NCBI GenBank assembly: GCA_902785455.1
Contig: CACZYY010000002.1
Span: 1-64,000, forward strand
Length of the DNA stretch: 64,000 nucleotides
Source: an uncultured Spirochaetaceae bacterium
GTDB lineage: Bacteria > Spirochaetota > Spirochaetia > Treponematales > Treponemataceae
Direction: 5' to 3'
Shown: positions 29,101 through 36,461 of the stretch, piece after piece
Layout: each line of letters begins with the position of its first letter
How positions within the stretch are numbered: the stretch's first letter is position 1
Translations under genes and position numbers: made by a program
The notes under the pieces: model-generated
What the model saw: only the letters and a program-made list of their open reading frames with translations
Told to the model about the DNA's origin: nothing
Databases searched by the model: none

Positions 29101-30025
29101 CAAAGAAGGCGATGCACTTAAAACCGTAAGCATTGGTCATGTCGCATTCAATGAAACTCTGGCTCCAACTTATGCTTATGAGTATACCCGCACATATTTT
29201 GAAAATCTTAAAACTTACTATGAGAGCATGACCATGGATCAGTTGACGGCTGTTTATATAAATAAATCTTCCGAAGATGAGAGTACTACTGAATTAATAA
29301 ATCATATTCAGCAGGAATTTGACCGCTGCCACGAAACAGGCTGGCATTCAATTGTTGCAGATACAAACGGAGACGGCTGTTTTGAAAAACCTCTTGTAAG
29401 CGAGTATTATACTACAAGCATTAGTCAGAGTCAGTTTATTTCCCTCAGATCAAAGATGAAAGGCCTTGTTGATGGCTTGTATGAAAATATCGTTTATTAC
29501 GACACTGGTACAAACACCTGGCACGATGCTGACTATAATAACAAATACACTGCAATTGAATTCTCTAGCGACGGAACTACATGTACTGTAAAAGATTCTG
29601 AAGGCCACGAGCATACAGTTAACATCCAACAGCATGCTTCTGAAGTTGTGAATGTACCTTACGACAGCTTAACTAACGACGGTATCCGTGGTATCAAAAA
29701 TGCTATCGTAACTGTAGAAAAGGCTGATTTAAGGCTTTCTGGTACACGAAATGGTGGTACAGTCACATTCAAACTTGCAGATGGTCTTACAAAGAAGTTT
29801 GTAATCACTCGCTGGAAGGTTGACGGAATGAGCGTTGCAAATTTCATGGATGCTGAGGACATTCCAACTGGCGTTGTTGAAGTTCACGGAAGTTCTGGAA
29901 CAGAAGCAAAACTGGAATTCAGTCTTTCGGATTTGAAAGACGGCACATACCAGATTACTGCTTACGGCACGGATGAATATGGCATTGAACATATCGGTGG
30001 CGCAAGCATTGTTGTGAGCAACTAA
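26177..30025 (+). CDS. Giant modular surface lipoprotein, array member E
   Basis: 1282 aa, the longest member. Lipobox LILSSC with Cys22 and RTAFPDF near residue 60. The first domain contains NWEFTLKGYY, the second the LPEGQYYADFELYGKD pattern. The InlB-like unit lies near 325 (HYTRLSDETT...FLGWYES) and an Ig-like unit near 447 (WEWYYGDTLIAAS). The region at about 650-1000 has several cysteines (for example TICNKTLTPTACATPE), rare in the other members. The C-terminal unit from about 1208 (ITRWKVDGMS...YQITAYGTDEYG) closes the protein. It follows member D by 13 bp with AAGGAGA. Possible disulfides would suit an extracellular location. Function unknown. Confidence 0.82.
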   Translation: MKKINKYFLALITAFSLILSSCGDLSDDSGEKTVQKEKSPFGGISCIKVLLDSASVEEARTAFPDFTTEDANDKESRYAGFTQFYLEGTRNGGSTKVSKTWTQTVEDGTVTKTAYKSLMDDQYIPLTYPPMEPPENWEFTLKGYYGGTFDTDGNLTEDSYILFEGKKTITTAQVGEVNEVSFELSRTSKYVFDEEKKGSLAITLNCGESSGVSIIKAKLYKAGDTENPVNESTLDYTTEKKYEITELPEGQYYADFELYGKDSANREIFICSTREYAYVINNLASKSTLNIDPNGTFTISYEYNDGTSDVDFELFASGYNAPSHYTRLSDETTLPVTGNFDSENDFIKNHIFLGWYESSDTSFANRITKIEQKSRVGNLDLKARFVHINEVPTVLGVQFTYDDGVTADETEHPLSGLLKVGHKITATPYYTDGSSDKDFLGTIAKWEWYYGDTLIAASNVTTTDTSAEDTIAATSSIWLKPDYADKKITVKVVQKNTITETSADSGIFDISENITGGQVADGKTKETEAGTVAKGTLFVKDDFKLQYNKSIAVLCGSTLSNDVLNQDVNNVVKTNVCDDNNRTSDNWTLSGLEITPTLTFAEGVTLVAPDEETGSKCYDVVLKADGYEDLSLSGDNGAYISVKYKKPTSAVLPVILWGKANLGGVAEGTILDCIDKGKVAFMKTQVTNYYNTTICNKTLTPTACATPETMAATGSKCQIVSSDLQLGIKNNGANNPNSKGYNIGYIADSDTYVPTESDLVGYIGTREMISKIALVSDRQVGKAISFKMLDSSDKQITQYTDIGWIVEFLGAEVYRSTGATSESHTVKQADWGENGKGRVTAYRDYPYIDRKTIELGSFDLQAGEMTQPSFSYAGPAKKSGDSVTMSELSPNTFASNTDANSRDTIVCLTSVGTVIAEDGASTGSVKVTVSAKGYDSKTVTVTGIPIKPNPPAVGGETSFTDPTTGEIVTLKRNSLKEGDALKTVSIGHVAFNETLAPTYAYEYTRTYFENLKTYYESMTMDQLTAVYINKSSEDESTTELINHIQQEFDRCHETGWHSIVADTNGDGCFEKPLVSEYYTTSISQSQFISLRSKMKGLVDGLYENIVYYDTGTNTWHDADYNNKYTAIEFSSDGTTCTVKDSEGHEHTVNIQQHASEVVNVPYDSLTNDGIRGIKNAIVTVEKADLRLSGTRNGGTVTFKLADGLTKKFVITRWKVDGMSVANFMDAEDIPTGVVEVHGSSGTEAKLEFSLSDLKDGTYQITAYGTDEYGIEHIGGASIVVSN

Positions 30026-30039
30026 GAGGGAGGTAAATT

Positions 30040-33000
30040 ATGAAAGCTAAATTGAAGAAAAATATACTGTTTTTGATTTCAACATTCGCATTGCTCTTCG
30101 CTTCGTGCACGGATTTTAATGCCGGTGGAGACGATTCTGAAAAGGTTGACTTTGGCTCAGGCTACGGCTCAATTCGAATCTCTCTCGATGACAATGCCCG
30201 CACGGCATATCCTCTCATCAATGATTATGATGAATGGACATGGACACTCAAAGGCACGACTGACGATGCAAACTGGGTCACAATAAAGACTTGGGAAGCC
30301 GGAACTTTCGGTATTCAAAGTAAGCTCAACACAGAATCTATTGGTGTTCGCTACGGAAGATGGCACATGGTTTTGTCTGCCGAAAAAATCGTCACTGTAG
30401 ATGATGGAAACGGCGGCACAGAAAAAAAGACTGTCACAAAATATTCTGCAACCGGAAGAGATGACACTTCTGGCGAATCAGATAAAACTATAATTGTAGT
30501 CGAAAATGATGAAGCAAGCGTAAATGTAACATTCCATCTTGTCCTCACAGAAATTGATACCCAGGTTCAGGGTAACGGCAATCTGAACATTGCTGTTGAA
30601 TATACTTCTTCTGCAGTAAAACGAATTGAAGGCGCTTTATTCCAGGTTCCTTCTGCAGGCGGAGACTTAGTTCTTGTTACAGAAGAGGATGGTGAAACTC
30701 CAAAATATCCGTTTACAGTTCTTACAGGCAATAAGTATTCGCTTGAGAATGTTCCTGCTGGAAAATACGTTGCCGCATTCAATTTCTACGACGCACTTAC
30801 AGGCGGAAACAAACTCAACGCAAATCCTTACGAAGAGTACGTTTATGTCGTAAAGGACAATACTTCTGAATCAACTGTAACGGTTCAGAGTTTGGACGAT
30901 GTTTATTCAATCACTTATGTTCCGGCTCCATCTGTGAGCGCAACAGGAAGTTTTACTCGTCATTCCGAAAAAATCACTCTTCCTGCTGCGCAAAAATCTG
31001 ATGGCTCAAACGAACTCGATTCTGCCTCAAAACTGTTCTGCGGCTGGTTTGAAACTTCGGATTATAGTGGAACTCCAATCACAGAAATTCCTGCCGGAAG
31101 TCGTGGCAACAGAACTTTCTACGGAAAATATGTTAATGCCGCTGAAGCAGAGGCTTTGCCAGAGCTGACTTTGAAGTATTTGGACAGCGGAATTGCAGAA
31201 ACTGACACCACAAATCAGAATAAACCACAGGTCGGAAACACAATCATTTTGGGCACAGCAATAAATTCAACTTGTACGTACCAGTGGTATTCTATTGACG
31301 GTGAAACTGAATCAGATATCAGCGGGGCAACAACAAATTCTTACAAACTCACAAGCGACAAAATTGGTAAGAAAATCGGACTTAGGGTTTCAAAAACTTA
31401 TTCTGTAGCTGATGTTACGGAAGGAAGTCAGGTTATCTATCATACGGTTGCAGCTGGAACTGAAAATGCCTCTGCTGTGTTACAGTCTTCTGGTGCAGAT
31501 GCCGTTATCACCGCAGGAACTCTCGACCTCGCCGGAATTAACATTCAGTACGGCGGAAAAGTAATTGCAGGAAACAAACCAAGCAAATCAAGTCTGGTTC
31601 TTTCTGGAATCTTAAAAGATATTTACGGAAATACAATCAGTAATAGTTTGCTCAAAGGTGATTTCGAGGATTATTCGGCACTTTCTGCATCAAAGAAACT
31701 TAATGTAACAATCTCGGTAGACGGTTACACAATTACAAGTGGCACAGATATAAGCGTTTATGTAACAGTTCAGAAAGCCGCTCCGAGTGGTGTAGGCCTT
31801 AAAGACTCTACAGGTCTTGGAACCGGAACAGTTGCCTTTAACGATGCAACTGTTGCAATGGAAGGATTACAATATTCTACTGATAGTGGCTCAACTTGGA
31901 ACCCTGTTACAGATTCTTCATTTGTGGCCGCTGCCGGTTCTTCTATCCGATTGCGCTATGGAGAAAGTGGCACAGTAGGCCAGGAAGGCTACACAATGGC
32001 TTCGGAATATATTGAGATTACAGTCCTTGCAAAGAATGTCGGCGGAAATACAGTTCCAACAACTGACAGGGTTGTGCTTATACCTGGTCCTGAAATTAAT
32101 AAACTGATAAAAAGTAGTTACGTATTAAAAAGTTGTCGAATTTTCAAATTCAGCACGGAACTCCCTGAAGGAACTATTATTACTATTTCTGATAGCAGTT
32201 CTTCAACTAAGGAAGTCAAAATCTGGAAGAGCGGTAGCGGTTCAAATACAACTCTCAACGTATATACAGAGGGCTATACTGGAAACATTATTCTGAATGA
32301 AGACTCTTCTGGAATGTTTGAAGGCCTTAGTAATTTAGCCGATATTGATTTGAGTAGATTCACGACAAAAGATGGTGATACGGCTGTTGTAACAAATATT
32401 TCTTCGATGTTTAAGGACTGTACTAGACTCGCAAAAATTAATTTTGGCGAGAATTTTGATACAAGTGCCGTAACGAACATGAGCGGAATGTTCAGCGGAG
32501 ATGAAAGACTTGCTGAATTGGATTTGTCAGGCTTTAACACTGAATCCGTAACCGACATGAGTGAAATGTTTATGCGTATTGCTGTTAGTGAACTTGATTT
32601 GTCAAACTTTAGCACTACAAATCTTACGAATATGAAAAATATGTTTACTGAGTGTTCAAGCCTTGAAAGTCTGGTATTTGGTGATAGTTTTGACACATCT
32701 CATGTTACAGACATGAGCGGACTTTTCCAAGGTATGGAAAATATTTTTGAATTAGATTTAAGCAAATTCGATACAAGTAATGTTACTGACATGACAGCAA
32801 TGTTCGAAGGTGCAGGAAGAACAGGAGGGCTTGAATCTCTCGATCTTTCAAGTTTCAATACATGCAAGGTTACAAGGATGGCATCAATGTTTAATTCTTG
32901 TGAAACACTTATGACAATTTATGTCGGAACAGGATGGAATACAGCTTTGGTTAGCGATGAAGATGCTGGAGGTGATTTTGGTGAAGATATGTTCACTTCT

Positions 33001-33117
33001 TGTTCAGAGATTACAGGTGGCAAGGGAACTGTCTGGACCAATTCATGCACTGATGTAACCTACGCCGTAATTGATACTCCAGAAACTCCGGGCTACCTTA
33101 CAAAACTTGGTGAGTAA
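30040..33117 (+). CDS. Giant modular surface lipoprotein with C-terminal BspA/DUF285 repeats, array member F
   Basis: 1025 aa. Lipobox LFASC with Cys23 and RTAYPLI near residue 54. It shares the array front half: RWHMVLSAEK domain, VPAGKYVAAFNFYDA domain, InlB-like unit near 305 (FTRHSEKITLP...LFCGWFETSD), Ig-like unit near 414 and a YSTDSGSTW unit near 609. From about 760 to 990 it has tandem repeats of the DUF285/BspA type, with the recurring core SGMF...LAELDLSGFNTESVTDMSE. Such repeats occur in surface proteins that bind host proteins or other bacteria. This member thus swaps the usual terminal beta-domain for a repeat tip. It is the last gene; hairpins follow its stop. Confidence 0.87.
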   Translation: MKAKLKKNILFLISTFALLFASCTDFNAGGDDSEKVDFGSGYGSIRISLDDNARTAYPLINDYDEWTWTLKGTTDDANWVTIKTWEAGTFGIQSKLNTESIGVRYGRWHMVLSAEKIVTVDDGNGGTEKKTVTKYSATGRDDTSGESDKTIIVVENDEASVNVTFHLVLTEIDTQVQGNGNLNIAVEYTSSAVKRIEGALFQVPSAGGDLVLVTEEDGETPKYPFTVLTGNKYSLENVPAGKYVAAFNFYDALTGGNKLNANPYEEYVYVVKDNTSESTVTVQSLDDVYSITYVPAPSVSATGSFTRHSEKITLPAAQKSDGSNELDSASKLFCGWFETSDYSGTPITEIPAGSRGNRTFYGKYVNAAEAEALPELTLKYLDSGIAETDTTNQNKPQVGNTIILGTAINSTCTYQWYSIDGETESDISGATTNSYKLTSDKIGKKIGLRVSKTYSVADVTEGSQVIYHTVAAGTENASAVLQSSGADAVITAGTLDLAGINIQYGGKVIAGNKPSKSSLVLSGILKDIYGNTISNSLLKGDFEDYSALSASKKLNVTISVDGYTITSGTDISVYVTVQKAAPSGVGLKDSTGLGTGTVAFNDATVAMEGLQYSTDSGSTWNPVTDSSFVAAAGSSIRLRYGESGTVGQEGYTMASEYIEITVLAKNVGGNTVPTTDRVVLIPGPEINKLIKSSYVLKSCRIFKFSTELPEGTIITISDSSSSTKEVKIWKSGSGSNTTLNVYTEGYTGNIILNEDSSGMFEGLSNLADIDLSRFTTKDGDTAVVTNISSMFKDCTRLAKINFGENFDTSAVTNMSGMFSGDERLAELDLSGFNTESVTDMSEMFMRIAVSELDLSNFSTTNLTNMKNMFTECSSLESLVFGDSFDTSHVTDMSGLFQGMENIFELDLSKFDTSNVTDMTAMFEGAGRTGGLESLDLSSFNTCKVTRMASMFNSCETLMTIYVGTGWNTALVSDEDAGGDFGEDMFTSCSEITGGKGTVWTNSCTDVTYAVIDTPETPGYLTKLGE

Positions 33118-33122
33118 GTTCC

Positions 33123-33143
33123 AGCAATAGAAAAAGATTGCTA
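33123..33143 (+). terminator. Terminator-like hairpin after the lipoprotein operon
   Basis: AGCAAT-loop-ATTGCT followed by AAAACTTTT, 6 bp after the stop of member F. A second stem (GCCGTTA...TGACGGC, about 33152-33187) and the terminator in the 55-bp repeat follow within 110 bp. Confidence 0.5.
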
Positions 33144-33185
33144 AAACTTTTCCCCGCCGTTATTTGTCTTCCCACCGGCAGTGAC

Positions 33186-33240
33186 GGCACTTTTTTCTCC
33201 TCCTTGGCGTGTAAATCGAAAGGTTTGCACGTCTTTTTTT
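33186..33240 (+). repeat. 55-bp perfect direct repeat, left copy, with terminator and CUCCUCC motif
   Basis: Identical to 34350-34404. It contains TTTTTTCTCCTCCTTGG, complementary to ribosome-binding sites and similar to the 16S rRNA 3' end, then a hairpin CGTGTAAA-TCGAAAGG-TTTGCACG and a run of seven or more T. The second part is a good intrinsic terminator. The first may be a single-stranded anti-Shine-Dalgarno stretch if transcribed. Confidence 0.8.
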
Positions 33241-33279
33241 TGTCCATGATCGCGTGACGGCACGCCCAATGAGGGGAAG

Positions 33280-33969
33280 TTATTTTAATCCGGTAAATTC
33301 TTTCTTTTGAATTGGTTTTAAGAACTGTTTTTTTAAATCTTTAGGATTATGGAAAATAAGCAACTCTGATTTTGAAAGTTCATTCTTTTTGTGTTTTATT
33401 CCCAGAAGTTGCAGTGTACAAATCAAATCGGCAACCTGAAATAGTTTATAATCTTTTGGGGAGACCTTACGAACATCATATTTTGAAAGTTCTGTAAAAA
33501 GTACGGAGTTCAGGATTCGATTTAGATTACGCTGTCCGTTATCGTAATACAAAATGACTTCATCAAAAGTCTGGAAGTATTCGATGTTTTCTCGTATAAA
33601 AAAAGACATTTCTTTTGCCATACGGCCTTCGAGCTTTAATAAATCATCAAACTGTCTTTTTTCAAAAATAAATGTTTTGTAGCTGATATCTGATTTCATT
33701 ACGAAATAAAAAAGCTTAGAGAGAATTGCACGGCGTTCGTTGGGACTCATGTTTTCATAGATTTCTTCACGGCGGATTATTGGCTCTGTGTGAATTGCAA
33801 AATCTTTTCCTAAGCCCATGGTTTCAAGAGATTCGTTGAGATGATTTATATTTTGCTGAATGTCTTTGTTCTGGTCATGGAAAATCATTGTGATGATGTA
33901 GTATGGCGAATGTGTGCTGTATTCTCCGAAATCGCCGCTTTCATCTACAAAGATACTGAGCTGTCCCAT
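33280..33969 (-). CDS. DUF3800 domain protein
   Basis: ATG 33969 is preferred because GGAG lies just before it and the protein then begins MGQLSIFVDESGDFG, the usual DUF3800 N-terminus with the conserved V-D-E-S-G-D. An in-frame ATG at 34047 would add 26 unusual residues. The 229-aa protein includes a central LYYDNGQRNLNRIL and the C-terminal FQVADLICTLQLLG, matching the D...D-G...D acidic positions typical of the family, which is thought to have an RNase H-like fold. DUF3800 genes are often found in mobile or defence settings; here the gene lies between 55-bp direct repeats. A hairpin at 33992-34011 followed by T-rich sequence precedes the start and might attenuate it. Enzymatic activity is inference. 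Confidence 0.88.
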   Translation of the reverse strand: MGQLSIFVDESGDFGEYSTHSPYYIITMIFHDQNKDIQQNINHLNESLETMGLGKDFAIHTEPIIRREEIYENMSPNERRAILSKLFYFVMKSDISYKTFIFEKRQFDDLLKLEGRMAKEMSFFIRENIEYFQTFDEVILYYDNGQRNLNRILNSVLFTELSKYDVRKVSPKDYKLFQVADLICTLQLLGIKHKKNELSKSELLIFHNPKDLKKQFLKPIQKKEFTGLK

Positions 33970-34092
33970 GAAGGCTCCATAAAAAGAAAATGGCGGGTCA
34001 GTTTGCCCGCCGTCGTAGGTTGGACCAGGGTCTTTCGACCAGCCCATTTATTATTATAGTGGTTTATGTAAATTTGTCAATGAAGACATTCT

Positions 34093-34226
34093 TCTGCGTG
34101 AGGGCGTGGAGCCACGCCGAAGGCGGCCACTGGACTGAGCGAGGAACGAAGTGACGAGCGAGGGAAGCGGCTGGAGCGCCAGCGCAATGGCGGAAGGCCC
34201 GACCCCGCGCAAGCGGGGGCACGCCC
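34093..34226 (+). repeat. Interspersed GC-rich repeat, family R1, copy 2
   Basis: The clearest copy: it starts AGGGCGTGGAGCCACGCCG and ends GGGGCACGCCCT, so the ends are inverted repeats (AGGGCGTG / CACGCCCT). The inside has GAGCGA words, GGCTGGAGCG, GCGCAATGGCGGAAGG and a CCCCGC-GCAA-GCGGGG hairpin. Related to 1487-1605 and 47146-47312. Confidence 0.7.
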
Positions 34227-34234
34227 TAAAAAAA

Positions 34235-34347
34235 GGGGGCTGTCTAAAAAGCATGAAAACGGTGGTTGAGCGGAGTCGAAGCCACCATATATAGTGTGAT
34301 TGTCACTTCGACACTTCGACAAGCTCAGTACATCGCTTCCCTAGACT
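34235..34347 (+). repeat. Foldback repeat, family R2, copy 2
   Basis: Starts GGGGGCTGTCTAAAAAGC, then AACGGTGGTTGAGCGGAG, CACCATATATAGTGTGATTG and TCACTTCGACA. It matches the reverse complement of 11217-11345 nearly throughout. Directly abuts R1 copy 2 and the right 55-bp repeat. Confidence 0.7.
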
Positions 34348-34349
34348 AA

Positions 34350-34404
34350 GGCACTTTTTTCTCCTCCTTGGCGTGTAAATCGAAAGGTTTGCACGTCTTT
34401 TTTT
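34350..34404 (+). repeat. 55-bp perfect direct repeat, right copy
   Basis: All 55 bases equal 33186-33240, including the CTCCTCC stretch and the hairpin-plus-T-run terminator. It ends about 60 bp before the Lrp-family start and should insulate that gene from upstream transcription. Confidence 0.85.
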
Positions 34405-34462
34405 ATTTTCTACTTTCAAAATCATCTGAAATTGGATAAAATATAAAAATCAGGAGTAAACT

Positions 34463-34957
34463 ATGGACGGAAAAGAAGAAATCTTGGATTTGTTGCGTGA
34501 GAATGCGCGGCTTTCTGTTGAAGACATTTCGGCGATGACAAAAAAATCCGCCGATGAGGTTAAAGCCATTATCAAAGGTCTTGAAGATGAAGGTATCATC
34601 TTAAAATACGCCGCCATCGTTAACCCGGAAAAAGACGTGAACACAAAGGACAAAGTTCGTGCCGAAATCGAAATCCAGTGCCAGCCAGAGCGTGAGCACG
34701 GTTTTGATGCGCTTGCCGAGCGAATCTACCGCTTTCCGCAGGTAAAGTCTCTTTATCTGATGAGTGGCGGATACGATTTAAAGGTCGTGATTGAGGGCGA
34801 TGATTTGCGCGAAGTGGCTCTTTTTGTTGCCCAAAAGCTTTCAACTTTGGCAGGTGTGCGCTCAACAAAAACTCACTTCCTGCTCAAAACATACAAAGAA
34901 AACGACGTTCTCTATGTTGAGGACGAAAGCGACCGCCGTGAAGGAGTAATGGCATAG
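34463..34957 (+). CDS. Lrp/AsnC family transcriptional regulator
   Basis: 164 aa. The N-terminal winged helix (about 1-55) has ILDLLRENARLSVEDISAMT and VKAIIKGLEDEGIILKYAAIVNP. A C-terminal RAM/ACT-like effector domain (about 65-145) contains the signature-like VKSLYLMSGGYDLKVVIEG. AGGAG precedes ATG 34463. The next gene is an aminotransferase, the same pairing as B. subtilis alaR-alaT, where the Lrp-type protein activates an alanine transaminase gene. By analogy it probably senses an amino acid and controls the aminotransferase. Its stop codon lies inside a 12-bp hairpin. Confidence 0.9.
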   Translation: MDGKEEILDLLRENARLSVEDISAMTKKSADEVKAIIKGLEDEGIILKYAAIVNPEKDVNTKDKVRAEIEIQCQPEREHGFDALAERIYRFPQVKSLYLMSGGYDLKVVIEGDDLREVALFVAQKLSTLAGVRSTKTHFLLKTYKENDVLYVEDESDRREGVMA

Positions 34958-34983
34958 AAAAACATCCTTGCTTTTTCTATGCC
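34951..34983 (+). terminator. Strong hairpin over the Lrp stop codon
   Basis: GGCATAGAAAAA...TTTTTCTATGCC, 12 bp with a 9-nt loop, with no long T-run beyond the stem. It may act as a weak terminator or mRNA-stabilising hairpin, limiting read-through into the aminotransferase gene, which starts 182 bp after the Lrp stop. Confidence 0.5.
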
Positions 34984-35138
34984 TGCGAGTTTTCACAACT
35001 GAAAACACGCGGATTTTATTTGCTTAATTATTGACGCGGCTTTCTTGCTGCTATTTTAAAATATTGAACGCCGGAGACGAATGAGATTATCTTAATTGAC
35101 AATTGCTCTGTGGGCTCCGTGCACTCTGTGAGGAATTT

Positions 35139-36308
35139 ATGAACACACGAGAAGATAGACTATCAAAATCAATGCAGAATATTCCGCCATCGGGCATCCG
35201 TAAGTTTTTTGAGATGCTGATTGGCCATGACGATGTTATTTCCCTTTCGGTTGGTGAGCCGGATTTCCCGACTCCTTGGGTTATCCGTGAGGAAGCTTAC
35301 TATCATCTTGAAAAGGGGCACACTTCCTACACTTCAAACTGGGGCTTGATTGAGCTTCGTGAAGAAATCGCCAAATACATGGAGCGATACAACCTTTACT
35401 ACAATCCCAAGAACGAAATTCTGATTACTGTGGGTGCGAGTGAGGGCGTTGATGCTGTTCTTCGTGCGATTTTAAACCCTGGCGACGAGATTATTGTCGT
35501 TCAGCCTTGCTACGTAAACTACACGCCTCTTGCCGAGCTTACGGGAGCCAAAGTCGTTCCAATCGACACGAGCGTAAACGGATTTTACCCCACGGCCGAG
35601 CAGATTGAAAAGGCAATCACCCCCAAAACAAAGTGCGTGATGATGTGCTCGCCCAACAATCCAACTGGCACAATGATTCCAAAAGAAGAGCTTGAAAAGA
35701 TTGCAAAAGTCGTGGTTAAAAATCAAATCTGGTGTATCTCCGATGAAATTTACTGTGAGCTTGCTTACGACGGAGCAGAGCATGTTTCCGTGGGTTCTTT
35801 CCCCGGCATGAAGGACTATGCGATTATTCTCAACGGTTTCTCAAAATCTTTCGCGATGACAGGCTGGCGAATCGGCTACATTGCGGCTCCAGCAGAAGTT
35901 CTTGCTCAGATTGTAAAGCTTCACGGCTACAACACAATATGTGCTCCGATTTTCAGTCAGTATGCGGCTGTCGAAGGTTTGCGCCACGGCTGGAAGGATG
36001 TCGAAAAAATGCGCGTTAGCTACCAGCAGCGCCGAAACCTCATGTATAAGGCTTTCTGTGACATGGGGCTCGAAGTTCCTGAGCCGACTGGCGCATTCTA
36101 TATGTTCCCGAGTATCAAAAACTTAGGCATTTCAAGCGAAGAATTTGCCACCCAGCTTTTCCAGAAGCACAATGTAGCTGTCGTTCCGGGCAGTGTCTTT
36201 GGCTTGGGCGGAGAAGGCCACATCCGCTGCTGTTATGCGACGGCCGTAGACAAAATGAAGGTCGCTCTGGACAGAATAAGTGAGTTCGTTGATGAACTGA
36301 GGAAATAG
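35139..36308 (+). CDS. Class I/II PLP-dependent aminotransferase (probable alanine transaminase)
   Basis: ATG 35139 follows GAGG by 7 bp and gives 389 aa; an upstream TTG at 35103 has no such site. Seen are SLSVGEPDFPTPW near the N-terminus, the CSPNNPTGTM and ISDEIYCELAYDG segments that hold the cofactor, and NGFSKSFAMTGWRIGYIA with the PLP-binding lysine. FGLGGEGHIRCCYA carries the substrate-carboxylate arginine. This is the aspartate/alanine aminotransferase fold type I. The adjacent Lrp/AsnC gene suggests an AlaT-like role, moving amino groups between alanine and 2-oxoglutarate; substrate choice is inferred. Three-hairpin element A begins 4 nt after the stop. Confidence 0.92.
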   Translation: MNTREDRLSKSMQNIPPSGIRKFFEMLIGHDDVISLSVGEPDFPTPWVIREEAYYHLEKGHTSYTSNWGLIELREEIAKYMERYNLYYNPKNEILITVGASEGVDAVLRAILNPGDEIIVVQPCYVNYTPLAELTGAKVVPIDTSVNGFYPTAEQIEKAITPKTKCVMMCSPNNPTGTMIPKEELEKIAKVVVKNQIWCISDEIYCELAYDGAEHVSVGSFPGMKDYAIILNGFSKSFAMTGWRIGYIAAPAEVLAQIVKLHGYNTICAPIFSQYAAVEGLRHGWKDVEKMRVSYQQRRNLMYKAFCDMGLEVPEPTGAFYMFPSIKNLGISSEEFATQLFQKHNVAVVPGSVFGLGGEGHIRCCYATAVDKMKVALDRISEFVDELRK

Positions 36309-36311
36309 AAG

Positions 36312-36405
36312 TCCCGCATGGATGCGGGATAAAAGCAAAGAGAGAATTTTCTGTAAAGAAAATTCTCGTACGAATCAAGAAATCCCCGGATGGATTTCTT
36401 GTTCG
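36312..36405 (+). ncRNA. Three-hairpin RNA-like 3' element, copy A
   Basis: Hairpin 1 is TCCCGC-ATGGAT-GCGGGA (36312-36329). Hairpin 2 is GAGAATTTTC-TGTAAA-GAAAATTCTC (36342-36367). Hairpin 3 is AAGAAATCC-CCGGAT-GGATTTCTT (36377-36400). The linkers, AAGCAAAGA and GTACGAATC, are shared with copies B and C, while the stems differ but stay paired. Loops 1 and 3 carry GGA. No T-run follows, so it is not a standard terminator. The 36406-36461 gap to the next gene is otherwise featureless. Confidence 0.65.
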
Positions 36406-36461
36406 CAGAGTTCATTGAGGAATTAAGGAAATAATAAGAATCTGCCGATAATAAAAAAGAT

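Larger units (their letters stand above)
33186..34404. mobile_element. Segment bracketed by 55-bp perfect direct repeats, carrying the DUF3800 gene
   Basis: About 1.2 kb between two identical 55-bp repeats. It holds one gene (DUF3800, minus) and copies of repeat families R1 and R2, in a place where the flanking genes are unrelated. The perfect identity suggests a recent duplication or insertion. No transposase or recombinase is inside, so the mechanism is unknown; recombination between the repeats could delete it. Confidence 0.4.

Noticed and set aside
13767-33117. CRISPR-like or short tandem DNA repeats in the lipoprotein array
   Set aside because: Repeats are at protein-module level only; no regular spacing of near-identical DNA units, and no CRISPR array elsewhere in the window.
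36312-36405. Ordinary intrinsic terminator after the aminotransferase
   Set aside because: None of the three stems is followed by a U-tract, and the linkers are conserved between copies, unlike terminators.
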